From Dichotomicrobium sp964540795 (GTDB lineage: Bacteria; Pseudomonadota; Alphaproteobacteria; Rhizobiales; Rhodomicrobiaceae), in NCBI GenBank assembly GCA_964540795.1, contig CAZINX010000008.1, positions 1-64,000 on the forward strand: a stretch of DNA of 64,000 bases. Reading direction: 5' to 3'. The position numbers were made by a program, and so were the translations under genes. The notes below the pieces were generated by a model, which saw only the letters and a program-made list of their open reading frames with translations, made no database searches and was not told the origin of the DNA. Numbering within the stretch: the first letter of the stretch is position 1; every line of letters begins with the position of its first letter. Positions 53,160-61,397 of this stretch are shown here, in pieces.

Positions 53160-53746
53160 AACACCTTGGCGAGGCGCGCGCAGGCGTCGTGACACGGACA
53201 GGTGACGAGGTGGTCATTCACCATTCCGATCGACTGCATGTAGGCGTAGGCGAGCGTCGGGCCGGTGAAGCGGAAGCCGCGATCGCGCAAAGCAGCGGAA
53301 AGCTGCTCGCTGAGCGGTGTGGCGGCCGGAACCTCGGCGGGGTCGGCGAAGCGGTTCTGGATCGCCTCGCCATCAACGAAATCCCAGAGGAAATCGCGGA
53401 GTGTCGTGGTCTCGCGCAGGCGCAGACAGGCCCGCGCGTTGCCCACCACCGCCTCGATCTTGCGCCGGTTGCGGATGATGCCCGGCTCGGCCACCAGCGC
53501 GGCGACCTTGTCGGGGCCGTAGCGTGCCACCGTCTCCGCATCGAAGCCGTCGAACGCGGCGTTGAAGGCTTCGCGCTTGCGCAGCACTGTCAGCCAGGAA
53601 AGCCCGGCCTGAAACACCTCCAGACAGAGTTTCTCGAACAGGGCGGCGTCATCGGTTTTCGGCACGCCCCATTCTTCGTCGTGATAGGCGATGTAGAGCG
53701 GGTCGCTCGTGGTCCAGGCGCACTCGACCGTCCGCGCCCGGCTCAT
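53156..53746 (-). CDS. tag: DNA-3-methyladenine glycosylase I
   Basis: This 196-residue base-excision glycosylase removes 3-methyladenine. The zinc-snap residues are visible as C9 and H22 near the N-terminus (ECAWTTSDPLYIAYHDEEWG) and HLVTCPCH at the C-terminus. The helix-hairpin region (FQAGLSWLTVLRKREAFNAA, GIIRNRRKIEAVVGNA) is typical. Its start overlaps the stop of ygfZ (ATGA), so the two genes are coupled. Confidence 0.96.
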   Translation of the reverse strand: MSRARTVECAWTTSDPLYIAYHDEEWGVPKTDDAALFEKLCLEVFQAGLSWLTVLRKREAFNAAFDGFDAETVARYGPDKVAALVAEPGIIRNRRKIEAVVGNARACLRLRETTTLRDFLWDFVDGEAIQNRFADPAEVPAATPLSEQLSAALRDRGFRFTGPTLAYAYMQSIGMVNDHLVTCPCHDACARLAKVF

Positions 53747-54627
53747 TCCGCCGGCACGGGGAAGTCGAACGCCGCCCAGTCCGGCCGGCTCAACTCGACC
53801 GGAATATCGCCCGCCTTGATCGCCTCGCCGCGCGACAGCGCCTCGCCCGCCCGGTCAATGCGCACGAGCGCGAGGCCCCGCCCGTTCGCGGCGGATGTCA
53901 GCTTGCCGAGATTGGTCGACCCGGCCGTGACCGCCGTGCCCGGCTCCGGCAGGCCCCGGCCCCGCACAGCGACGAAGCGCTTGCGCGCCGTGCCGCGGTG
54001 ATGCATCCGCGAGACGACCTCCTGCCCGACATAGCAGCCCTTGTAAAAATCAACGCCGCCAAGCTGATCGATGCAGGCGTCATGCGCGAACACCTCGCCG
54101 GATTCATAGTCCTTGAACCCCTCCGGCACGCCCTGCGCGATGCGGTGCGCGTCGTAATCCTTCGGCTCGGCCTGCGTCCAGCCATGCTTCTCGGCGGCCG
54201 CGCGGAGCTTGCCCTCCGGGGCGAGCAGTCGGAAGCCCAGCCCTTCCGCACGCGGGTCGGCGAAGGCATATCCCCCGGCAGGCGCGGCGACATCGCCCGA
54301 CGCGTCCCAAACGGCGGCAACGGCCAGCTCGTCGGATTTGTCGGCGATCTCCACCTTGGCGCGCAGCTTGTAAAAGCCAAGGCGGCGCGTGAGATCGGAC
54401 AGGGCCGCGCGCGCGCAGTCGAGCAGATAGCCGCCGTCGCGGCGCAGCACCAGAAAATCGAACAGCACCTTTCCCTGTGGCGTCAGCAGCGCGGTGTAGG
54501 TAGCCTCGCCCGGCTTCAGGTTCTCGATATTCTGCGTGACGAGCCCGTGCAAAAACGTTGTCGCCTCCTCTCCGCTGACGCCGATGACGCCGCGATCAGG
54601 CAGAATCGCCAAGCATCCGTTGTTCAT
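53743..54627 (-). CDS. ygfZ: YgfZ/GcvT-like folate-binding protein
   Basis: This 294-residue tetrahydrofolate-binding protein supports repair or assembly of iron-sulfur enzymes such as MiaB. The signature KGCYVGQEVVSRMHHRG (K-G-C-Y-x-G-Q-E) lies near residue 195, and the N-terminal region (ISVSGEEATTFLHGLVTQNI-like, here GVSGEEATTFLHGLVTQNIE) fits the GcvT fold. It lies upstream of tag in a two-gene unit and diverges from pyrC. Confidence 0.95.
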   Translation of the reverse strand: MNNGCLAILPDRGVIGVSGEEATTFLHGLVTQNIENLKPGEATYTALLTPQGKVLFDFLVLRRDGGYLLDCARAALSDLTRRLGFYKLRAKVEIADKSDELAVAAVWDASGDVAAPAGGYAFADPRAEGLGFRLLAPEGKLRAAAEKHGWTQAEPKDYDAHRIAQGVPEGFKDYESGEVFAHDACIDQLGGVDFYKGCYVGQEVVSRMHHRGTARKRFVAVRGRGLPEPGTAVTAGSTNLGKLTSAANGRGLALVRIDRAGEALSRGEAIKAGDIPVELSRPDWAAFDFPVPAE

Positions 54628-54643
54628 GAACCGCTCTCCTCCC

Positions 54644-54672
54644 TTGAACCTTACGGCATGATTGCGTAAGCG
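54644..54672 (+). promoter_or_regulatory. Probable promoter of pyrC
   Basis: TTGAAC (54644-54649) and TAAGCG (54667-54672) are 17 bases apart in the 94-base space between divergent ygfZ and pyrC. A preceding C makes CTTGAA, so heat-shock sigma input cannot be ruled out. Confidence 0.4.
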
Positions 54673-54721
54673 CTGGTAAGCATCAAGAGCGCGCTGCGCC
54701 CCATCAGACGTAAGTCATTCC

Positions 54722-56074
54722 ATGACCTCCAGCTATGATCTCGTCGTCGTCAACGGAACCATCGTCAATCACGATGGTGTGTGGGAGGGCGACATCGGCG
54801 TGCGCGACGGCAAGATCGCCGTGCTCGGGCAGATCGGCGCGCAGGCTGGTGCGGAAGTCATCGACGCGCGCGGGCTGCATGTCCTGCCGGGCGTGATCGA
54901 CAGCCATGTCCATTTCCGAGAGCCGGGCGCGGAGCACAAGGAAGACCTTGAGACCGGCAGTCGCGCAGCCGTGATGGGCGGCGTGACATCCGTCTTCGAG
55001 ATGCCCAACACCGCTCCGACGACAACAACGGCTGAGGCGCTCGCCGACAAGTTGCGCCGCGCCGAAGGGCGGATGTATTGCGACCACGCTTTCTATATCG
55101 GCGCGAGCCTGGAGAACATCGGCGCGCTGGAGGCGTTGCAGCATCTGCCAGGCGTTGCGGGCGTCAAGGTGTTCGCCGGGTCATCGACCGGCAACCTGCT
55201 GATCGCGGAGGAGCCGGACCTTGAGCGCGTCTTTGCGCGGCTCACGCGCCGCGCGGCGTTCCACAGCGAGGACGAGGCCCGGCTGACCGAGCGGCTGGGC
55301 GAGCGGCGCGCGGGCGATCCGGCGAGCCACCCCGTCTGGCGTGACCCGAAGGCGGCGCGGGACTGCACCGCGTTGCTGCTGCGGCTGGCGCGCACGCACG
55401 GCAAGCGCATCCACATCCTGCATGTGACGACCGGCGAGGAGATACCGCTGTTGGCGGCGCACAAGGATGTCGCCACGGCGGAAGTCACGCCGCATCATCT
55501 CTCGCTGCAGGCGCCGGAGGACTATGAGCGGCTGGGCACGCACGCGCAGATCAACCCGCCGATCCGCGACGGCGCGCACCGCGCGGCGCTCTGGGCGGCG
55601 ATCCGCGACGGCACGATCGACACAATCGGTTCGGATCACGCGCCGCACACGCTGGAGGAGAAATGGCGGCCGTATCCCGAGTCGCCTTCGGGGATGCCGG
55701 GCGTGCAGACGCTGGTGCCGGTGATGCTTGATCACGTCAACGCCGGGCGGCTGAGCTTGCAGCGCTTCGTCGATCTTGTCTGCCACGCGCCGCAGCGCGT
55801 TTACGGCATCGCGGGCAAGGGCCGGATCGCGGCGGGGTATGACGCGGACCTGACGCTGGTCGATATGGGGCGCGAGGCGGAGATCACCGAAAGCTGGCTG
55901 GCGAGCCGCTGCGGCTGGAGCCCCTACACGGGCAAGCGCGTGACAGGCTGGCCGGTCGGCACGATCGTGCGCGGACAAGCTGTGATGCGCGATGGCGAAC
56001 TGATCGGCCCGGCGCTGGGCAAGCCCGCCCGCTTCCTTGAGGCGCTGCCCCTTCAAGGCGCTCCAGCACGGTAA
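54722..56074 (+). CDS. pyrC: Dihydroorotase
   Basis: This 450-residue amidohydrolase closes carbamoyl-aspartate to dihydroorotate. Metal ligands are H62 and H64 (DSHVHFREPG) and a probable carbamylated K149 (AGVKVFAGSSTG), with VTPHHLSL and IGSDHAPHT downstream. A related allantoinase/hydantoinase cannot be excluded by motif alone. FREPG, EMPNT, INPPIRD and GWSPYTGKRVTGWP favour dihydroorotase. It is a single gene under its own promoter and is followed by a repeat element. Confidence 0.9.
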   Translation: MTSSYDLVVVNGTIVNHDGVWEGDIGVRDGKIAVLGQIGAQAGAEVIDARGLHVLPGVIDSHVHFREPGAEHKEDLETGSRAAVMGGVTSVFEMPNTAPTTTTAEALADKLRRAEGRMYCDHAFYIGASLENIGALEALQHLPGVAGVKVFAGSSTGNLLIAEEPDLERVFARLTRRAAFHSEDEARLTERLGERRAGDPASHPVWRDPKAARDCTALLLRLARTHGKRIHILHVTTGEEIPLLAAHKDVATAEVTPHHLSLQAPEDYERLGTHAQINPPIRDGAHRAALWAAIRDGTIDTIGSDHAPHTLEEKWRPYPESPSGMPGVQTLVPVMLDHVNAGRLSLQRFVDLVCHAPQRVYGIAGKGRIAAGYDADLTLVDMGREAEITESWLASRCGWSPYTGKRVTGWPVGTIVRGQAVMRDGELIGPALGKPARFLEALPLQGAPAR

Positions 56075-56098
56075 TGGATCCGGCTGTGCCGTTTCACC

Positions 56099-56186
56099 GG
56101 CGTCGTTGCCGGACTTGATCCGGCAACCCAACCGTTAGGCACGTGAAGTCTTTACGATGGATGCCCGTGTCAGGCACGGGCATGAC
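56099..56186. repeat. Palindromic intergenic repeat with two hairpins
   Basis: TTGCCGGACTTGATCCGGCAA (56106-56126) and ATGCCCGTGTCAGGCACGGGCAT (56161-56183) are two adjacent hairpins. They correspond to a common dispersed repeat of Rhizobiales/Rhodospirillales intergenic regions (TTGCCGG..CCGGCAA plus ATGCCCG..CGGGCAT). It lies between convergent pyrC and the small secreted-protein gene. Confidence 0.7.
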
Positions 56187-56210
56187 CTGTAAATCGGTCG
56201 ATGCGCCAGC

Positions 56211-56792
56211 TCACTCGCCTCTGTAGAAAAAGTGCCAGGTGCCGTCCGCGCCGATCCCAAGGCGAAAATAATCATAGCCCTCTTCGGCCATGCGCTCTGC
56301 CTCGGCCGGCGAGACGAGCCGGTAAAGCTCCACCTCCTCCGCCGGCGTCAGATCGCGCACCCCGCGCACGGCGAAATGCGGCCACACATACATCCGCGTG
56401 TCAGGCTGCTGCTCGACGACGTAGCCGGTCGTCAGGATTTCGATGAGCGCCGCCATGATCTCCCGCCCGTCGCCGTCGGCGGACATGTCGCGCCAGTGCT
56501 TGACCGGGTCGTCGACCTTCTCGCCCGCCGCGAGCACCGGCATGATCTCGTTGCGCTCCAGCACATAGCGCATCTCCTCCAGATTGCCGGAGCTGGCCGC
56601 GCGCAGGATCGACACGCGCATGTCCTGAACAGGGGTGGGCAGGGCGCTGACATCGCGCTGCACCGGCGGGCGGGCATCGCGTTGCTCAGGCGCATCTTCG
56701 GCAGCCAAAGCTGTGGGCGCGAAGCTCACCGCAAGCGTGATCGCTAGGCACAGCGCGCGGACTTCGTTAAGACACGAATCATTGATCGGCAT
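56211..56792 (-). CDS. Conserved hypothetical secreted protein
   Basis: This 193-residue protein has an N-terminal signal peptide (LCLAITLAVSFAPTALA, cleavage near residue 30) and a mixed helical domain: LPTPVQDMRVSILRAASSGN, LEEMRYVLERNEIMPVLAAG, YVWPHFAVRGVRDLTPAEEV, with an aromatic end YDYFRLGIGADGTWHFFYRG. I recognise it as a conserved alphaproteobacterial exported protein but know no function. The region around VQDMRVSILRAA resembles a short ankyrin-like helical pair. It diverges from the LysE gene. Confidence 0.75.
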   Translation of the reverse strand: MPINDSCLNEVRALCLAITLAVSFAPTALAAEDAPEQRDARPPVQRDVSALPTPVQDMRVSILRAASSGNLEEMRYVLERNEIMPVLAAGEKVDDPVKHWRDMSADGDGREIMAALIEILTTGYVVEQQPDTRMYVWPHFAVRGVRDLTPAEEVELYRLVSPAEAERMAEEGYDYFRLGIGADGTWHFFYRGE

Positions 56793-56925
56793 GGCGGGTA
56801 CAGTGTCGGCGTTGTCATCGCGTGGTTAGACGCCTTTGTTATCCCCGTGCGTAGACGAAAGCGCAAGGCGCGATCGCCGTGCGGGGCATTGGGCGGGGCC
56901 GAGAGATTTCAGGGCCGGACAGGCT

Positions 56926-57663
56926 ATGATTTTAGAGACCGCATCGCTGGCGCAAACGGTCCTCACTGAAACGCAGCTTATCCTGACCGGGCTGCTGATC
57001 GGCGTGATCGTCGCCGCGCCGGTCGGGCCAGTGAACGTGCTGTGCATCCAGCGCACGCTGGAGCGCGGCTTCTGGGCCGGGGTGGCGGCGGGCTTCGGGG
57101 CGGTGCTGGGCGACGGGCTGCTCGCGGCGGCGGCCGCCTTCGGCGTTACCGCGATCTCCAATCTGACGAGCGACTACCGGACGACGATCCAGCTCATCGG
57201 CGGGGCCATCCTGCTGCTGTTTGGCTTGCGGCTCTATTTCGCCGCGCCGCGCGTAGGCGGCCAGGGGTCGCGCTGGGCGGAGCTGCGGCGCATCGCCGAG
57301 ACGATCCCCGACATGTTCCGGCCGATGATGCGCTATCAGATCTGGCGGATTGTGCCCCATGCCAGCGTGATCCCGCAGAGCTTTTTCCTGACGGTGACGA
57401 ACCCCGGCGCGATTCTCGGGATGTTCGCGATCTTCGGCGGGCTGGGGTCGCTGACCGGCGGGCTGACCTCCTATCTGGAGGCGTTCACCATCGTTCTGGC
57501 GGTCATGTGCGGCAGCCTGCTGTGGTGGGTGGGCTTGTCGCACATCATCTCGACTGTCCGGCACAAACTGGACGAGCACCGGCTGCAGCGCATCAACCAG
57601 ATCGCCGGGTGCGTTCTGGTCGGCTTCGGCGCGGTGCTGATCGGGCAGCTTGTGGTGGTCTGA
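56926..57663 (+). CDS. LysE/RhtB family translocator
   Basis: This 245-residue membrane protein with about six helices belongs to the LysE family of amino-acid and metabolite exporters. The N-terminal helix contains APVGPVNVLCIQRTLERGFW, the family motif, followed by GAVLGDGLLAAAAAFG. The middle has SFFLTVTNPGAILGMFAIFG. ATG 56926 (MILETAS) is chosen; a 30-residue longer frame has no membrane or family character. The substrate is unknown. Its 3' side carries a repeat that may end transcription. Confidence 0.88.
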   Translation: MILETASLAQTVLTETQLILTGLLIGVIVAAPVGPVNVLCIQRTLERGFWAGVAAGFGAVLGDGLLAAAAAFGVTAISNLTSDYRTTIQLIGGAILLLFGLRLYFAAPRVGGQGSRWAELRRIAETIPDMFRPMMRYQIWRIVPHASVIPQSFFLTVTNPGAILGMFAIFGGLGSLTGGLTSYLEAFTIVLAVMCGSLLWWVGLSHIISTVRHKLDEHRLQRINQIAGCVLVGFGAVLIGQLVVV

Positions 57664-57676
57664 GTGTTCAGTTCAC

Positions 57677-57744
57677 GCGCGATTTATCCGAAAACCTGTC
57701 CCCATCCCGGCTCGAAGGCCGGGACAGGCTTTTTCGGATAGCGC
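57677..57744. repeat. REP-like palindromic repeat, copy 2 (opposite orientation)
   Basis: ATCCGAAAA (57686-57694) with TTTTCGGAT (57731-57739) and CCTGTCC (57695-57701) with GGACAGG (57722-57728) form a long hairpin flanked by GCGC/AGCGC. It matches the reverse complement of the element at 42482-42547 over most of its length. On the plus strand the GGACAGG arm is followed by CTTTTT, so this copy can also act as terminator for the LysE gene. Confidence 0.75.
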
Positions 57745-57745
57745 T

Positions 57746-58015
57746 TTACTGCAGCCGGCGCTTCAGCGTGAATTCGCCGCGCTCGACACGCGCCTTCAAC
57801 CCTTCGGCCATGCTGACGACCGCGCTTTCGCCGTAGGCCTCGACCAGTTCTGAGAACGCGGCGAACAGCGCGGCGTTGGCCAGCACGTGGGGGGCGATAC
57901 CGTCGCCGGTGGCCTCGTCCCACGCCTCGGCGATATAGCGCAGCGCCTCGGTCTCTTCCGCCTCCAGTTCCGGGGGCAGGCTCTCCAGCCGATCCTGTAA
58001 CCAGCGCGTATCCAC
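57746..58015 (-). CDS. Small acidic conserved hypothetical protein
   Basis: This 89-residue cytoplasmic protein starts at GTG with AGGGAG eight bases upstream. It is Glu/Ala-rich and helical: WLQDRLESLPPELEAEETEA, LRYIAEAWDEATGDGI, VLANAALFAAFSELVEAYGE. It is acidic throughout until the basic end EFTLKRRLQ. It has the look of a conserved alphaproteobacterial protein of unknown function. Other frames here give Arg-rich nonsense and were rejected. Confidence 0.7.
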   Translation of the reverse strand: MDTRWLQDRLESLPPELEAEETEALRYIAEAWDEATGDGIAPHVLANAALFAAFSELVEAYGESAVVSMAEGLKARVERGEFTLKRRLQ

Positions 58016-58193
58016 GGCTCATGCTCCCTGACGTTTCGCCACGCCTGCACTGGCGGCGCGATCTCTTCGGCCATACCCCGCCTATCGAGGACGGTAGCGC
58101 GGCCAAGATGAACGCCACCAGAATAGCGCCGCGCGCGTCTGTACGCATGAGCCGGCCAAATTAACGATTAATTCAGAACTTTCCGCGCTGTGG

Positions 58194-58631
58194 TCAGCCC
58201 GCTGTGTCGAGGATGCGCTTGGCGAGAATCCGGCCTTCCTGCATCAGCCGGTCAATGGAGCGCCGGGCGAGATCGGAGCAGCGGCGGTAGGTGCGGCCAT
58301 AGCCGCGATAGCCCTTGTTGAAGCTCCGCACGAGCTGGGCGCGCCGCAGCGCCGAGCCGCCTTCCGCATCCACCAGTCCGCGCATCTGGTCGCGCCATTT
58401 CTGGCCCTCGTCTGCGCCGCATAGCGCGCGGAGATAGTGAACCGCCCCGAGCACTTCAGCGAGCTGGAACAGCTCCTGGTCATAGGGGCGGGTGTCCTTG
58501 CGCTCGGGAGAAGCGTCGCGGGACTCCTGCGCCGTCGCTATCGGCGCGGCGGTGAGCATGACGGCAACCATGAGGCTCGCCAAGACGCCCCCAAAGAGGC
58601 CAACGCGCCTTTTGTCGCCGTCTCTCGTCAT
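58194..58631 (-). CDS. TIGR02301 family protein
   Basis: This 145-residue exported protein (signal peptide GVLASLMVAVMLTAAPIATA) has a conserved core: RPYDQELFQLAEVLGAVHYL, RALCGADEGQKWRDQMRGLV, LRRAQLVRSFNKGYRGYGRT, YRRCSDLARRSIDRLMQEG. This is the TIGR02301 family, restricted mainly to Rhizobiales, function unknown. Two cysteines (ALCGA and RRCSD) may pair in the periplasm. It is a useful marker for the taxonomic group. Confidence 0.88.
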   Translation of the reverse strand: MTRDGDKRRVGLFGGVLASLMVAVMLTAAPIATAQESRDASPERKDTRPYDQELFQLAEVLGAVHYLRALCGADEGQKWRDQMRGLVDAEGGSALRRAQLVRSFNKGYRGYGRTYRRCSDLARRSIDRLMQEGRILAKRILDTAG

Positions 58632-58654
58632 AAGCTAACGGGTCCGCAGGGTCT

Positions 58655-58680
58655 GCATCCGGCATTCTTGCGCCGGATGC
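58655..58680 (-). terminator. Hairpin after pnp
   Basis: GCATCCGGC (58655-58663) and GCCGGATGC (58672-58680) form a perfect nine-base stem with an eight-base loop 19 bases past the pnp stop. No T-run follows on the minus strand, so it may protect the 3' end rather than terminate by itself. Confidence 0.35.
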
Positions 58681-58698
58681 GTTGATTTTCCGCGAAGG

Positions 58699-60825
58699 TC
58701 ACGCCTCGGCGGCGTCTTCCTTCGCGATTTCCTTGCCGGTCTCCTGATCGACCATCTTCATGGACAGGCGCACCTTGCCGCGGTCGTCGAAGCCGAGCAG
58801 CTTGACATAGACCTGGTCGCCTTCCTTGACATAGTCGCCGACCGACTTCGCCCGTTCCGCCGAGAGCTGGGAGATGTGGACCAGTCCGTCCTTCGCCCCG
58901 AAGAAGTTCACGAATGCGCCGAAGTCGACGACCTTGACCACCTTGCCCTTGTAGATCTCGCCGACCTCCGGCTCCGAAGTCAGGCCCTTGATGCGGGTCA
59001 TGGCGTCCGCGATAGAGGCTTCGTTCGCCGCGGCGATTTTGACGGTGCCGTCGTCGCTGATGTCGATCTTGGCTCCGGTTTCCTCCACGATCGCGCGGAT
59101 CACCGCGCCGCCCGGGCCGATAACCTCGCGGATCTTGTCGGTCGGGATGTTGATGATCTCGATGCGCGGAGCGTGCGCGCCAACCGCCGGACGGGCCGCG
59201 TCGAGGGCTTTCTTCATCTCGTCGAGGATGTGCAGGCGGCCGCCTTTGGCCTGATCCAGCGCGACCTGCATGATCTCCCGGTTAATTCCGGTGATCTTGA
59301 TGTCCATCTGCAGCGACGTGACGCCGTCGGCGGTGCCGGCGACCTTGAAGTCCATGTCGCCAAGATGATCCTCGTCGCCGAGGATGTCGGAAAGCACGGC
59401 GAAGTCGTCGTCCTCCTTGATGAGGCCCATCGCGATGCCAGCCACCGGGCTTTTCAGCGGAATGCCCGCATCCATCATCGCCAGCGAGGTGCCGCAGACC
59501 GTCGCCATCGAGGACGAGCCGTTGGACTCGGTGATTTCAGAGACGATGCGCACCGTGTAGGGAAATGCGTCCGTACCGGGCATCATCGGATGGATCGCGC
59601 GCCAGGCCAGCTTGCCGTGGCCGATCTCTCGGCGTCCGGGGCTGCCGATGCGGCCGGTCTCGCCGACCGAGAACGGCGGGAAGTTGTAGTGCAGCATGAA
59701 GGTTTCCTTGTAGGTCCCCTCCAGCGCATCCACGAACTGCTCATCCTCACCCGTTCCGAGCGTGGCGACCACCAGCGCCTGCGTTTCGCCGCGGGTGAAC
59801 AGCGCCGAGCCGTGCGCGCGGGGCAAAACGCCGACCTCCGAGACGATCGGGCGCACCTGGTCGAGCTTGCGGCCGTCGATCCGCTTCCGGGTCTTGATGA
59901 TGTCGCCGCGAACAACGTCTTTCTCCAGCGACTTGAACGCCTCGGACACCGCCTGAGCCGCCGAGCCGTCATCGTCTTCCGGCGCCAACTCAGCCACGAC
60001 CTTCGCCTTGACCTCGGCGACCTTCTCCTGCCGCGCCTGTTTTTCGCTGATCTTGTAGGCTGCTGACAGATCGTCCCTCGCCAGCTTGGCAACCTTGTCC
60101 TTGTACTCCGATTCGACCGCCTCCGGCGCTTCCCACGGTTCCTTCGCCGCCGCTTCGGCGAGGTCGATGATCGCATCGATGACCGGCTGGAAGTGCTCGT
60201 GGCCGAACATCACGGCCTCAAGCATGACCTCCTCGGGCAACTCGTGCGCTTCGGACTCGACCATCATCACCGCGTCGCCGGTGCCGGCTACGACGAGATC
60301 GAGCTTGCTCTCGGCCATGTCGTCGATCGCGGGGTTCAACACGTAGTCGCCCTCGATATAGCCGACGCGCGCCGCGCCGATCGGCCCGAGGAACGGGATG
60401 CCGGAGAGCGTGAGCGCGGCCGAAACCGCGACCATCGCCACGATGTCTGGATCGTTTTCCATGTCATGGGAGAGAACGGTCGCGATGACTTGCGTTTCGT
60501 TCTTGAAGCCATCGGCGAAGAGCGGGCGGATCGGCCGGTCGATCAGCCGCGAGGTCAGCGTTTCCTTCTCGGTCGGCCGGCCTTCGCGTTTGAAAAAGCC
60601 GCCCGGGATCTTGCCGGCGGCGTATGTCTTCTCCTGGTAGTGCACGGTGAGGGGGAAGAAGTCGAGACCTTCTCTCGGTTTCTTCTCGGCAACGACCGTC
60701 GCCAGTACGGTGGTCTCGCCATACGTCACCATGACGGCGGCGTCTGCCTGACGGGCGATCCGGCCCGTTTCCATGATGAGCGGACGTCCGCCCCAACTGA
60801 TTTCCTTGCGATGTATGTCGAACAT
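58699..60825 (-). CDS. pnp: Polyribonucleotide nucleotidyltransferase (PNPase)
   Basis: This 708-residue phosphorolytic exonuclease is a core RNA-decay enzyme. It has two RNase PH-like domains (FDIHRKEISWGGRPLIMETG at the start; IKTRKRIDGRKLDQVRPIVS and HYNFPPFSVGETGRIGSPGR in the second), then a KH domain (IPTDKIREVIGPGGAVIRAI) and an S1 domain (GEIYKGKVVKVVDFGAFVNF). The start MFDIHRKEI has GGAAGA upstream. An ATG 14 codons earlier also has AGGAAG and cannot be excluded. It is last in the infB-rbfA-truB-rpsO-pnp series. Confidence 0.97.
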   Translation of the reverse strand: MFDIHRKEISWGGRPLIMETGRIARQADAAVMVTYGETTVLATVVAEKKPREGLDFFPLTVHYQEKTYAAGKIPGGFFKREGRPTEKETLTSRLIDRPIRPLFADGFKNETQVIATVLSHDMENDPDIVAMVAVSAALTLSGIPFLGPIGAARVGYIEGDYVLNPAIDDMAESKLDLVVAGTGDAVMMVESEAHELPEEVMLEAVMFGHEHFQPVIDAIIDLAEAAAKEPWEAPEAVESEYKDKVAKLARDDLSAAYKISEKQARQEKVAEVKAKVVAELAPEDDDGSAAQAVSEAFKSLEKDVVRGDIIKTRKRIDGRKLDQVRPIVSEVGVLPRAHGSALFTRGETQALVVATLGTGEDEQFVDALEGTYKETFMLHYNFPPFSVGETGRIGSPGRREIGHGKLAWRAIHPMMPGTDAFPYTVRIVSEITESNGSSSMATVCGTSLAMMDAGIPLKSPVAGIAMGLIKEDDDFAVLSDILGDEDHLGDMDFKVAGTADGVTSLQMDIKITGINREIMQVALDQAKGGRLHILDEMKKALDAARPAVGAHAPRIEIINIPTDKIREVIGPGGAVIRAIVEETGAKIDISDDGTVKIAAANEASIADAMTRIKGLTSEPEVGEIYKGKVVKVVDFGAFVNFFGAKDGLVHISQLSAERAKSVGDYVKEGDQVYVKLLGFDDRGKVRLSMKMVDQETGKEIAKEDAAEA

Positions 60826-60935
60826 TGATCTTCCAATTACATTGGCCCGGCCGGACTGCCGCGCCATCGTTTCTTCCTGTCTCTTGCGAGCATGGATGGT
60901 GTAACGCGATTTTGCTGTCCATCATAGAGCGAAGT

Positions 60936-60972
60936 GGCCGCTGCCCTAATCGTTCCCCGATGGGCGGCGGCC
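60936..60972 (-). promoter_or_regulatory. Hairpin in the rpsO-pnp spacer
   Basis: GGCCGCTGCCC (60936-60946) can pair with GGGCGGCGGCC (60962-60972), ten of eleven positions, around a 15-base loop. In E. coli the same spacer has a terminator and an RNase III-cleaved hairpin through which PNPase controls its own mRNA. Position and size suggest a similar role here, by analogy only. Confidence 0.4.
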
Positions 60973-61014
60973 CTTCGCCTGGACAGGCCATGTTGCGGCG
61001 TTCGCGTCTTGGCG

Positions 61015-61284
61015 TCAGCGGCGGATGCCGAGGCGCTGGATCACGTCCAGGTAACGCTGACGGTCTTTCGCCTTCACGTAATCGAGAAGGCGGCGGCGCT
61101 GGCTCACCAGCTTGAGAAGGCCGCGCCGTGAATGGTTGTCCTTCTTGTGCGACTTGAAGTGTTCGGTCAGGTTCGCGATGCGCTCGGTCAGCACCGCGAT
61201 CTGTACTTCCGGCGAGCCGGTGTCGCCGGGCTTTGCGCCAAACTCTTCGATCAGCGCCTTTTTGCGCTCTGGTGTAATCGACAT
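61015..61284 (-). CDS. rpsO: 30S ribosomal protein S15
   Basis: The protein is exactly 89 residues, the family length: MSITPERKKALIEEFGAKPG, DTGSPEVQIAVLTERIANLT, HSRRGLLKLVSQRRRLLDYV and a C-terminus ending RLGIRR. S15 binds 16S rRNA early in small-subunit assembly. AAAGGAG lies seven bases before the ATG. It has its own promoter candidate in addition to read-through from truB. Confidence 0.98.
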   Translation of the reverse strand: MSITPERKKALIEEFGAKPGDTGSPEVQIAVLTERIANLTEHFKSHKKDNHSRRGLLKLVSQRRRLLDYVKAKDRQRYLDVIQRLGIRR

Positions 61285-61352
61285 CGTCAACTCCTTTTGC
61301 GGTTGTGTTCGCACGTCAAGCCGGGATGTCGTCCAGCAAGCGTGCAAGCGGT

Positions 61353-61381
61353 GAATGTGGCCGGATTGCCCGGCATGTCAA
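61353..61381 (-). promoter_or_regulatory. Probable promoter of rpsO-pnp
   Basis: On the minus strand a perfect TTGACA (61381-61376) is followed after 17 bases by ACATTC (61358-61353). The -10 is weak but the -35 and spacing are good. A start near 61346 would give a leader of about 60 bases before rpsO. Confidence 0.5.
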
Positions 61382-61397
61382 GCGCCGTGTCCCCCAT

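Noticed and set aside
57684..58148. A 154-residue frame overlapping the small acidic protein
   Set aside because: It is Arg/Gly-rich with no ribosome-binding site; the 89-residue frame has better composition and a well-spaced AGGGAG.
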